Source: Cliona cf. orientalis
Lineage: Eukaryota > Porifera > Demospongiae > Clionaida > Clionaidae
Length of the DNA stretch: 64,000 bases
Direction: 5' to 3'
Assembly: GCA_963930775.1 (NCBI GenBank)
Contig: OZ005689.1
Span: 37,025,351-37,089,350, forward strand
In this document: piece after piece, positions 1 to 10,431 of the stretch
How positions within the stretch are numbered: the first letter of the stretch is position 1
Layout: each line of letters begins with the position of its first letter
Program-made: the position numbers and the translations under genes
Notes under the pieces: generated by a model
What the model saw: the letters and a program-made list of their open reading frames with translations, nothing else
Told to the model about the DNA's origin: nothing
The model's database searches: none

Positions 1-587
1 ACCCCTAGCAATTTTTCAACTGCCAAACCAGTAGCATAGAACAGTGTATGAATTGTATCAACCTGCAAGTCATGAGCAACATTTAATGGTGTATAATATT
101 ATTGCACGGCACCTGTAAAGTCTTGAATTTCAAGTAAACTGAGGATTATTATTGTACAGTAGAACAGCTACTCATTCACTATACTATTAGCAACTAACAG
201 CATATCAAAGAAAGTGTTATTAGATGCATGGATCTATATATTATATGTATACTTATTAGGAATCCAAGGTAAAATTTGTAGATGTTCCACGCTTCGAATA
301 GGCTGGGGAAAAAGAATCAGGCAGACTACTACCGGGAATCGAACAATGATACTGAGTAACAAATTTGTCCTTAAGCTCAAGTATGAGTGTGGAGGACAAA
401 GTTAGCTACAACAAAAAGTTATAATAATATTATTATTATATTTGCTCAAAGACAGAATCATTCACAAACATAAAATATGGCTGAATTAAAACTTGATAAC
501 TCCTCACATTATAGTAAAATTAATGTACTTGAAGCTAATTTGACACTAGCCTACAAAATTAATGTACTTGAAGCTATTCAAGTTAGC
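1..587. other. AT-rich stretch without a supported gene
   Basis: No convincing coding sequence is visible. It lies downstream of the 3' end of the minus-strand GPCR gene, so part may be 3' UTR or flank. A short tandem duplication (about 36 bp per unit, sharing an AAATTAATGTACTTGAAGCT core) lies near 518-580. Confidence 0.4.
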
Positions 588-3289
588 TTATTCAGTCTGA
601 ATAGAGACATCAACTCGGTCACTTTTGTTGGAAGAGTATCCTTGATTATGAAGGACACTGCTTGAACTGACTTGCTTCTTACTAGTGTGAAATGTGTCCA
701 AGGTTGTGGCATGGTTTTGATCGCTTTCTTTCTTCTTGTTTGAAAACAGGAAGTAGACCTTTGGTACTAGTAGGCAGCAGAGAGTTACAGTGGCACTTAG
801 AATAATGGCAATAACAAGAGAACCGGTTTGGAAACTGGTTCGAAGCGCAGTGGTCACAAAGTATGTTGGAATGAAAGCAAGCCACAGGACACACAGGGTA
901 TACACAGTCAAGTTGATGAATTTAGCCTCATTAAAGTTCTGTGGTACTCTCCTTGTTCGGAAGGCAAAGTACGTAGTCACAGCTAAGAGCAGTATGTTGT
1001 AGGCTAGTGTCACAGAGAGTCCAATGTAGGGATTTTCACTACAAGTCAAGTCTGTGGTCAAATCATCATATGTGAAAAGAGTACTGGGTTGTTCTACAAC
1101 TAACCAAACTGTAGCGATAGCTACTTGGACAGCAACCAGACAAGCAGTGAAAAACTGCTGACTCTGTGGACTGATGAAAGGAGGAGTTTGACCAGATGCA
1201 GAATCTCGATTGAAGATACGATGTATTCGATTTGTCTTGATTAATAAAGCACTAAGAAGCAAAAACCAACTCCAAGACGTCGAATAGCACATGATGCTGG
1301 AGAAGGTTTGGCTATGTAGATGAAAGGCATGAGATAGCAAAGCATTATGCCACAGAGGAGCACAGCATTGAGTTCTCGACTTGATGCCTTTATGAGATGC
1401 TTGTTATGATAGACTATGAACACTATAGTCACAAAGGTGGTAGCAGCAATGCCAAGTAGGGCCAATGCAATAATGATGATAGCCAGAGGGTTGGACCATG
1501 TGAGAAAATCCGGTTGTATGTAAATACAGTTTGTCTTATCTTTGTTTGGTCTAAGACCTAGTTCACATTCGTGACATACAAATCCATTGCTGATCTGTCT
1601 ATTCCCTGCACACTGTTTGCAAGTCCAGCAGCACTGTGCCTGGTTAACCACTGGCTGGGAATACTCACCTCCATCACAAGATCGGCTGCAAATCGACTCT
1701 GGCACATCGCTGCTATTAATTATAAGGCTATGCTTCCACTGGATATTTCCATACATTAGTAATGGTGATTCTCGCTCTGTAGGGAATTTGTCCCACTTTC
1801 CAACAGTGACATATAAAAAGTGTTCATCGGAATCCATTTGGAGATTCATAATATCATAACCACCTTGCTGATCTCCATTTTCATCAAACTGTATCCTCTC
1901 AGCTGAGGTGCCATTGAAAGATACATTGTGCAAGTACTGTAAAAGTAGTTCACCATTTATTGCTGTTTCCTTCAGCTGAGTTTCAAGTACTTCTGGACAG
2001 AGTCCTTCGCCGACAGGACAGTTATCTTGCTGCATGTTGTGCATAGCATGTGCAAAGGCATATACAGCATCAATTACAAATGGTACAAAACTATTCTGAC
2101 GGAATCCATTTTCTCTAGACTGTGTTTGGTTTTCTTGGTCACAGCTTTCAACACCAGTTTGACCTACCAAGCTACAATTAAAGATTTCTTCCCAGTATTC
2201 ATTGAACCACGGATTTGCACTGTTATTACTGGGGTGTAGTGATAGAAAATGCTCATCAAAATCATCACTTAGATGAACCCGGGGTATTGTCCTCAGCAAC
2301 CCGTGGGCTATCTTATTGTACTTAGGAGGTAGGTTGTCTCCCCAGCTATCGGTACCAATCCAGGTGATATTCCTATTTGCAAATACTGCATCCATACTCT
2401 GTCTTTGTAATACTGCTTCAAATATGCCTTCAGCGTTGCTTGGATGTCCAAACAGAATTACAACACTTGAGTTTGCCACCCACACTCGATTAATGCTTTC
2501 CACTATTTGGTCATAATCCTTGCTAGTAGCAGAATCCGAGACAGATATCACTGAAGCTAGACAAGTGTGTGCTGATGAATTCCTCAATTCCTTTTGCAGG
2601 ATATCTACACCTCCATTACCATAGTTGTCATCTGAGTGTATTACTATGACATAAGTCCAATTAAAATTGATGATGATGGCAGCAATGGCTCTTGCCTGTA
2701 GTGTGCCAGAAGGAACTGTACGAAAGAAGTAATCAAACCTGCTTTTGTCACTAAGTACCTCTGCTGTAGCTGAGTAGCTGATTTGTGGTATTTTAAAAAG
2801 CCTCAGCAGGCTGGCCACAGCGATCGAGACGCTGCTAAAGGTAGCACCAACCACGCCAGACACACCCACAGTCATACCATCTACCAAAGCTGTCAGTCTT
2901 GTCGTTCCAGGAATGAAACTTAAAGTTTGTTCCAGAGCATAATTTGGAAGTAGACAGGTGTCTCGTATCTCAAAGCCAAGTGTTACTCCCGGAAGAATGT
3001 TCTTATCATGGTTGATTTTGTCAACAGTAAGCACCATGGCTTCAACGTACTGGATAGCACTCATGTGAGGACGGACACGAGCGCATAAATTATTTTCACT
3101 TGTGTAGATGGAGAATAGTCCTCCTAAGACCACAGTGTGGTTGCTTATGTTTCTGCCATTGCTGCCATTCACACCAGTGCCAGAGTACACCAGACCATTG
3201 TCTTCTTGACATGAGACAGACACTGTATAACTTCCAAGTAGCAGCACGAAGATTGACAAAGACTTTGCTGTTGTGTTCATGCTGTACAT
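588..3289 (-). CDS. Class C G-protein-coupled receptor, mGluR-like, interrupted by one frameshift
   Basis: Predicted plasma-membrane receptor of the metabotropic glutamate/GABA-B class. The first frame (3289 to about 1250) starts with a hydrophobic signal peptide (SIFVLLLGSYTVSVSC). An extracellular Venus-flytrap domain follows (about residues 45-510, many N-glycosylation sequons), then a cysteine-rich NCD3G linker (CSRSCDGGEY, CCWTCKQC, FVCHECELGLRPN) and the first TM helices. The second frame (about 1265-588) continues with SALLIKTNRIHRIF and TPPFISPQSQ, the third-TM and second-loop signature of mGluRs. The remaining helices, a PKVYFLF motif and a Ser-rich tail come after. The two frames join by a one-base shift near 1250-1265. 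This may be a real lesion or an assembly indel. No other intron is needed, so about 900 codons lie in one exon. The start could be Met1 (3289) or Met4 (3280). Ligand is not predictable from sequence alone. Confidence 0.85.
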
Positions 3290-4916
3290 TTGTATGCAGA
3301 CCTATGCACTGTATACTCTAAAGTTTTTCTATAGCTGAACAGAAATTACATAGCTAGATTGTTTCATGATTTTACATTTCACTGTCTCAATTACTATGAC
3401 CATACAATTAATGCCATACCATGTACACCTGCACAGATCTAACGATGCAGTGTTTACAATCATTACTATTTCCCTGTTATTGTTGACTTTTCAATTTACG
3501 GCAAAATAATCAAATACATCTTGTTTATCTCAAGTGCATGTTTAGACTGGTTTAGGTTGATTATTTTGCTAAACATGCAACTGAGATAAACAAGATGTGG
3601 TTGATTATTTTGCAAACCAGTCTAAACATGCAACTGAGATCAACAAGATGTGGTTGATTATTTTGCAGTAAATTGAAAGGTGAATAATAATATTCTAAGG
3701 AAATAATAATATGATTGTAAGGACTTCATGGTTAGATCTGTGCAAGTGCCATAGATACCAAGGAATGAGGTTCTGTGAGTAGAGAATGATTTCCAGAGAC
3801 ACCGAGGCGTTTCTAATTTGAAAGCAACCTATAGCATGCACATTGTGGGTTAATACCAACTCCACAGAACTCATTCCTTGGAGTTATCACCATACAACTG
3901 AAATAACCCAGATGTGATTGAAGTAACCCAATAATTATTTCTGCAGTGAAAAGAAAACAGAAAGTGCATAGCTATCAAAGATTATTACACTCTGAAGGTA
4001 ACTATCTAGTACAATATATACTTCAGACCATGCAAGCAGTATTCTCTTTATAGGTTGGGAAATGTATCCTCCTATAGTACCAATGCACTCCCTCCCCATA
4101 GGGCTAAAATCACCCACTGTACCGCTTTGATTGAAAGGTTTTACGATCCCTGGTAGGTAATAACAATGATAATTAGTTAATCTAGTGTACAATGTACCCC
4201 CTATAGAGAAATTTTTGAGAGAACATGCACTGCATGCAAATGAGTGTCAGAAACTGCATTGACAGAGTCATACTTACAGTTATAACTGAGGAATGTAAGA
4301 TTGTGACACGGCTCTTTCTAGTCCAATATATGGCAAAGTAGCTACTTCCTTCTGACAATTAGTAGCTAGCTACTGCCAAGACTATAACATGAGTTTAATT
4401 GTAAACTTTGATAGACTTGAATACATTACTAAAAGCAAACTTGACACGGAAACAGATAGCTAGTCTGAGGAAATGTACGTGGTGTGTGTGTGTGGTCAGG
4501 GGCGGATCTGGAAGAGACATGGCAAGGGTAAGAAGAGAAAGATCGGTGAGATTGAAGCTCCACCCACCAAGGTACACAGTATACAGAGCTAATAATTTAA
4601 TTAGATCATTGAGAAATAGGATACCCTAGAAATTGAAAAACAGCACCCTTTATAATAATAATAATAAAACAGCGCCTTTCCTACCATGTAAGTTATCAAA
4701 AACTCAAAAAGGGTCAGCTAGGGATCTAACATTCATATTTTAGACAACTTTAGCTACACTTTTCAGCCGTTGAAAGATTATTTGTATACCAATGCATGGA
4801 TAGTAATAACAATAATAATGGCGCTCCCTCATAATTAAGACCAAATATTAATTAAAGAGGCAGTTAACACCTATCATACACCCTCATTATAGCTAGCTAC
4901 ACCATTTTATTCACAG
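3290..4916. other. Intergenic region upstream of the GPCR gene
   Basis: AT-rich, with no ORF I can support. It contains the hairpin element at 3488-3680 and a looser inverted pair around 3758-3885 (an ATACCAAGGAATGAG-type arm and its complement). It should hold the promoter of the minus-strand GPCR, but I see no defined motif. Confidence 0.4.
3488..3680. repeat. Long imperfect palindrome (foldback or MITE-like)
   Basis: The left arm begins TTTTCAATTTACGGCAAAAT and the right arm ends with its near complement (GCAGTAAATTGAAAGG). Arms of about 65-70 bp share AATAATCAA, ATCTTGTT and AACATGCA-type blocks, and one arm block is repeated a second time inside. It could form a cruciform; it is most simply a small foldback transposon. 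Confidence 0.6.
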
Positions 4917-5166
4917 AAAGCTCGCCGAGATCTCCCAGTCACTATGTATTGCACACGACTTTGTCAATATTCCCTCCGAAGATCATCGCTGTGCCAAGTG
5001 TCACCGAGTCCCCACCAACACTCATGCAGATTTCCCAATGCTGTACGTGGGACAGCTAGTCTACTGCCAGCCTAGCTCAAACACAAAGGCCTACACTCTA
5101 ACTCACCACTGTGCTATAAGTTACACAGATGATAAGAAGCTGAGGACTGAGATTATGGATTTATGA
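4917..5166 (+). CDS. Candidate coding exon, unknown protein
   Basis: After a consensus acceptor (TATTCACAG) there is an open frame of about 82 codons with protein-like composition (for example AHDFVNIPSEDHRCAKCHRV and YVGQLVYCQPSSN) and a CxxC pair. It ends in TGA at 5164-5166, only two bases before a GTAAGT donor-like site. It is therefore either a terminal exon or a decayed internal exon. I do not recognise the family, and no partner exon could be joined in phase. Confidence 0.35.
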
Positions 5167-5378
5167 TGTAAGTGCCCTGATTGGAGGGGTGGGTGCCAAT
5201 TTAAGGAGGGAGTGTCTAAGGTGTACAGACAGCATCTGCCAGAATGCCAGAAACAAGTGCAGGGTCCAAGTAAACCAGCAGGTAGCTATGTTATGTATGT
5301 GGTCACTTAGATACATGGTATGGTACTTAGGTACATGCAGGACCAGGTACGCATCATTAATGATAATGTGGCCTGTTT

Positions 5379-5516
5379 AGTCTCTCTCTCTCCCTCTCTC
5401 CCTCCCTCTCTCTCTCTCTTTCTCTCTCTCAGAGTCTCTCTCTCTCTCTCTCCCTCCCTCCCTCCCTCCCTCTCTCCCTCTCTCCCTCCCTCCCCCCCCC
5501 CTCTCTCTCTCTCCAT
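5379..5516. repeat. Polypyrimidine (TC/CCCT) microsatellite tract
   Basis: About 135 bp of nearly pure CT/CCT sequence with strong strand asymmetry. The Arg/Glu-rich and Ser/Leu/Pro-rich ORFs across it are translation artefacts. Confidence 0.9.
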
Positions 5517-5541
5517 ACTTTTAAATTCTTCCTCTTCTCAG

Positions 5542-5846
5542 CCATGGCAACATCCTTCACAGTATCTACACCACCTGTTAAGACAGAGCCCGGTCCCAGC
5601 TGCAGTGCAGTGTTACCTACCTTACCAACTTCTAGACTTTCCACTGGAGCTGTGGAGAGTAGCAGACCCTTAATGACGGGAAAAGGTGGAGAACCTTCAT
5701 CTGCAATGTTTGGAGTGAAATTTCACTCGAAACGAAGCATCCATCATACAGCATGATGGAATAGCATCTCCTATAGAGGACGTCCAACATCATCTAGATC
5801 TGGCCATTGGAAAAATAGAACAACTCATGGACATGTTACACCAATG
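5542..5846 (+). other. Possible 3' coding exon, frame unclear
   Basis: After a pyrimidine tract and a CTTCTCAG acceptor, a Ser/Thr/Pro-rich frame runs to 5756. A different frame then gives an amphipathic, protein-like end (DLAIGKIEQLMDMLHQ) closing with TGA near 5846. The switch of best frame suggests decay or an indel. It could belong with the 4917-5166 exon, but the phases do not fit. Confidence 0.2.
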
Positions 5847-5849
5847 ACC

Positions 5850-6306
5850 AGCCATAGCGGACACAAAGACTAGTAGTTGCCATAACTATTATTAATTTTG
5901 CTATAATGTTAGGCATGCATGCACTGTGCTATAGTGTTAAGACAATATTATAGCTAAGTATAGTTAGCATAAATTTATTGTAAGCTCACTCTAAAATATC
6001 TACACACATAAGTACAATAACATTACTGTCTCTCACTCAGTATTGTTTTATTAAACACCTTGAACATGTATTCACTGAGAAGTAAGGTAGAGGTCGTCAC
6101 CCTATCATGAATATACGCATGCGCAATACGTCAATTGCCTAGTTCATTTCTCAACGGTCAGTTTCCGCCACACCCAGTTTTATGACTGAAAAGAAAAGTT
6201 TCTCGAAGTTTCTGTTCTGATCTGGCTAGCTAGCTCAGTCGTAGTCGCCTCGCACGCCAGCGCTGGTGCTCGAGACTAGATAGTCTCTGCGTTGGAGCGT
6301 ATTGAA
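5850..6306 (+). promoter_or_regulatory. Probable promoter/5' leader of the Roc/Death gene
   Basis: The first half is AT-rich and featureless. From about 6110 the sequence becomes CpG-richer up to the start codon at 6307, as expected upstream of a first exon. No TATA box is evident. This is inferred from position only. Confidence 0.3.
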
Positions 6307-8525
6307 ATGGCGGAGAGCGAAGAAAACCCGATCGGCGCCATGGAAAGCCGTCTCACCGAAGAAGCTGGCTACAACGACGATTCCACCGCAAAGCCTATCT
6401 CGAGGAAAAAGAAAAACACTCGAAAACGACGCTATGGTGAGTCGACGGGGTAGATACAGCAATAAAAAAAATTATGCTAATAATCTCGGCTTGTTGAAGG
6501 GACTTCTTCACGATCACATTAAACGGAATTGAGCCGTTAATTAATTTATCCTAATTTCCTGTTTACGTGGCAGGGGTGTGGCAGACTAATGAGTACTCTA
6601 CAGTTGAGCATACCCAGACCAATCACTTCCTGTATCTTAATGAGATTCATGCTCCATTGATTCAGACATTCCTGTGGCTTTGTTTAAAGGCATTGTGTCA
6701 CGATATAAGTGGTGATTGTTTCTAAATTTAAATCTAGTATACGGACTCACATTGTCACAAATTGCAAACATACAAAATATTATTGCGCACTCCTTGTGAA
6801 CGCCAGAACACCATCGAACGACAAGGAAAGGACTTAGCTACTCATGATGCTGCTAGAGGACTAGTATCTTTATCTGCTTGTCGACGTTAGTCTCGCTCGC
6901 TAAAGGTAAATCTACTCGTAGTATACTACCTTGCACATGGTAGATCTAGCTAGACATAGACATCGCTACTCTGGCATGGCCGACTCTCGCCCGTCCTTCT
7001 CTTACCTTCCTCCGCTAGCTGAAGACCTTCCAGCTCCAACACTTGAGCCTTTCTTGGACTGATCACATTCAGCTATAGCGAACTACAACCGTTGATTGAA
7101 AAGTGGCTACCAGATTTTAATCTAATGAGCGCGGTTACATCACGTGTGGCACAATGCCTTTAATACGGAAATGGACAGTAAATTTGTGTACTGTGAATTA
7201 AATATTCCCCTGCTTATGAGACTGCATGCACAATCATGGCTTTAAGAAATACCGTATAGCCAGAAAATTTGGCAGGGAATTAAATTTGGCTGTTTGGTGA
7301 TCTATATTACAGTTGCCAAACTAACATCTGCCAAATTTCCCACACACATATAATAACGTATGGCAATCCCGTTTTGAACAGCCAAATTTAAATTCACTAA
7401 TAATAATTATTATTCTTATAATAGCGATGCAAAAAATTGCAATGAACGTTGCAACGTACGTTGAACGCGGAAGTCCGTATACTCGCCGTTTATGATAAAT
7501 ACGTGGCCCCGCCCACCAAGTCAATGAGCTAGCTGGCTGCCAAAACGCTCGAACGAGAGCAGCAGCCAACGTTTGGATGGAAAGAACAAGAAGACAAGCG
7601 TTTCTAAAGATCGTTGGTACAAAAATTCAAAGAAAGAAGTGACTGGAGAGTTTTTTCTGTGCAGCTGCCGTGCTTGCCTACCTGCAACGGCTCCGTATCA
7701 TGGACGGCCTATATTAGCTACACGGCTGACTTCTTCGAGCCATAACTCGGTAAGTATAGCGTTCTAGAAGCTACGAAGCAGATTTTTGTGTAGAGGAATG
7801 ATTCCTCTATCGATCTATATCAAAAAGTGAAAATCGATAGTTATCACCACAGGCGACTATTTTGGCCTGTATCTCAGATTGATATCCAGCGCATTATGCA
7901 TGGTTTTCTCGTTGACGGTCACATATAGTGTGTAGCCATGCAGCCAATGCATGAGGTGAATAGTATCTCACAGTAGATCCAGTCACTAGACCATTCTGCT
8001 GCTCTGCTTGCATATAGCGTAGTAATGTGCTCAGTGTGCACCTCAATCTGGTAATGGTCGTCAATTTGTATGTGATCATGTGTATGGGGCACCACATGAG
8101 TGTGCAGTATGTGTTGGCTGTCACTCCCTGTCCTGGTTGGATCATCTTAGAGTTGTAATGATGATTATGGTGTGTGCGTGCATAATGTGTACATGATGCA
8201 GATCCTTTTGTTGCCTTATTCCACAGACCACAGCTTCACCCATCAAAATATCTCCATGGTCACTGCCACAGTTGGTGATGGTAGACTGGCAGGCATTCTG
8301 CAAGTGCCGAGAACCATACAGGACGTGATAAGAGAGGAAACCTCTACTTCTGCTGACTTCAGGGAGGAGGCTATAGAGTACTACATACAGTACTCCCCCC
8401 GAGCTACCTGGGCTGAACTGGCAGGACGTCTCTACTACAGGGAATGTGGTAAAGCGTTGGCTGCAGCTAGGAGTTTTATCAAGAGAACTCCTGGTAAGTG
8501 CGTACCTCTCTTCAACATTAAAATG

Positions 8526-8841
8526 CAGGGGCGTAGGCAGGATTATTGAAAGGGGGGTTACATTGGTAAGCACGTGCGCGAAGCGCGCGCGAAATTTTTA
8601 GACCACGCCCATTTTTAGTTAACCACGCCCACATTTATGGCCGCGATCGTGACCTAGACCTCGAATATGGACGGTAGTAGTCGTTTTCTGGTGTGCAATA
8701 TTTAGAAAGGAATGAACTGACTTTGTCCTAGTATGCCACAGAACTAAAGTAAGTGATAACTATTAATATATATAGAATAATAGGCTGTCAAAAGGGGGGG
8801 TTCGATCGAACCCCCTCGAACCCCCCCTGCCTACGCCCCTG
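8526..8841. mobile_element. MITE in intron 2 of the Roc/Death gene
   Basis: 316-bp element with terminal inverted repeats CAGGGGCGTAGGCAGG...CCTGCCTACGCCCCTG. It is flanked on both sides by a 5-bp direct repeat AAATG (8521-8525 and 8842-8846). No coding capacity. Confidence 0.8.
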
Positions 8842-9843
8842 AAATGTGTGTATAATATATCTCCCCAACAGTCCCAGCTCTAATGCTACTGTGTCTTAGT
8901 AGTTTCAAGTCAATGATATGAGAATATAATAGTTATCCATTATGGAAGTGTTGAATATTCACTGTTTTGTGGGCGTTATGATTAGCCTATGAATTAATCT
9001 ATGGGATGTCTTTCTAAGGAGACAGTAACTATGGCACATGAATCTAGTTCCTTTGGGTGAAGTTGGAAGCCAGTGCTGTGGTCATGTGTAAGTCTTAGCA
9101 TGTGACTATTGCCATGTAGTGTATGTTGTAGAGAGAGAGAAAGTGGAGTAGGTTTGTCTCCAGCCATGCTATAGTGAGGGACACAGATGTTGTACACTGT
9201 ATTTTAGGAGCAATGCTCAGTTTGGCCCATGCAGTCATTTGTAGAGATTGTTAATGTTTGTGTAGTGATGCTTGGGAGTGGTGGAGCAAACTGTTGACTA
9301 TTGATACTAATGTGTGCACAGGTGGCACTCTCAATACCTAAGATTATTGTATTGTCCATTGATTCATTTCAGAGACAACTCTTAATCTAGCAAACCTCAA
9401 CACTCTGTTGGAGAGAGTCAGTCGTCACTGGTTTAACATTGGATCATGGATGAACATACCCTATTCAAAGCATAATGAGATAAGGAGGCAACACTCTGGT
9501 GATGCTCAACGCTGCAGCCGTGCATGTTGGGAACTGTATCTCAAGGATCATCCCTCCCCAACATGGCAACTGGTGGCCTATGCACTCTATAGGATGGGCC
9601 ACCTTGAAGAGCTGGAGGTGGTACTAAAGAAATACCTCAAAGGTGAATGAGCAATGATCATCTCAATAGTTTAAAATTAATACTGTGCTATATTGTAATC
9701 TAATTAGGGTCACTAAATATGATTAAATTAATTATAATTAGTAATAATATCCTTGTTTCCTGCCAAGAGTATTGGGGGGTGGGGTTTTATCTATTGTTGA
9801 CTAAAAAATTGTATTATTCATAGTCCACTAGTATACCTTATTA

Positions 9844-10431
9844 CCGTATACTTTCTAATATAGGCGCCCCCCAAAAAATAATTACAGATCGTGCAGGCGC
9901 CTCCAATTAGAACCGAAAAATTCACGAGCAGGTCAAAGGGCGCCTAAATTAGGAAGGCGCCTAAGCGCTGCAATTAGAATGGTTCTGGAAGTTTTGCCAG
10001 AGCACAAGCGCTATCACTAATTGGTCCTATTTAGTGGCAGTGAATATGATAGTGGCGAGTACAACAAAAGTATGATTCTAGTTTCAGTTCTTTTTGGAAA
10101 TTTCACTCTGATCGCCGAATCATTCTCGAGTTGTCGGTACCGTAGCCATCAGAACGATTGTCTCTAACTCCAGAAAGACATCAAACCAGTCGGTAAGTGC
10201 TTATATAAATGTAGGAGACAGCTTAGTTTGACATCTAAACTGCTAGCTCGATAGATCAATCGACGGTACTGAGGTATGCCATATTGCACGTGGCAATACG
10301 TTCCAATTAAATAGGCGCCACCTAAAAATAATTGATGTCCGGAAAGGCGCCTTAAATTAGAACCGAAAAAATTGCGCAGGGTCCCAAAGGGCTCCTAAAT
10401 TAGGGTGGCGCCTATATTAGAACATATACGG
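9844..10431. mobile_element. MITE with TA duplication in intron 3
   Basis: 588-bp element with TIRs reading CCGTATA..TTCTAATATAGGCGCC, flanked by TA on both sides. The interior holds further inverted copies of a GGCGCC(T/C)AAATTAG-type module. No ORF. Non-autonomous Tc1/mariner-type origin is inferred from the TA site. Confidence 0.75.

Noticed and set aside
5307..5673. Arg/Glu-rich and Ser/Leu/Pro-rich ORFs on both strands
   Set aside because: They are translations of the CT microsatellite, with no start context or conserved features.
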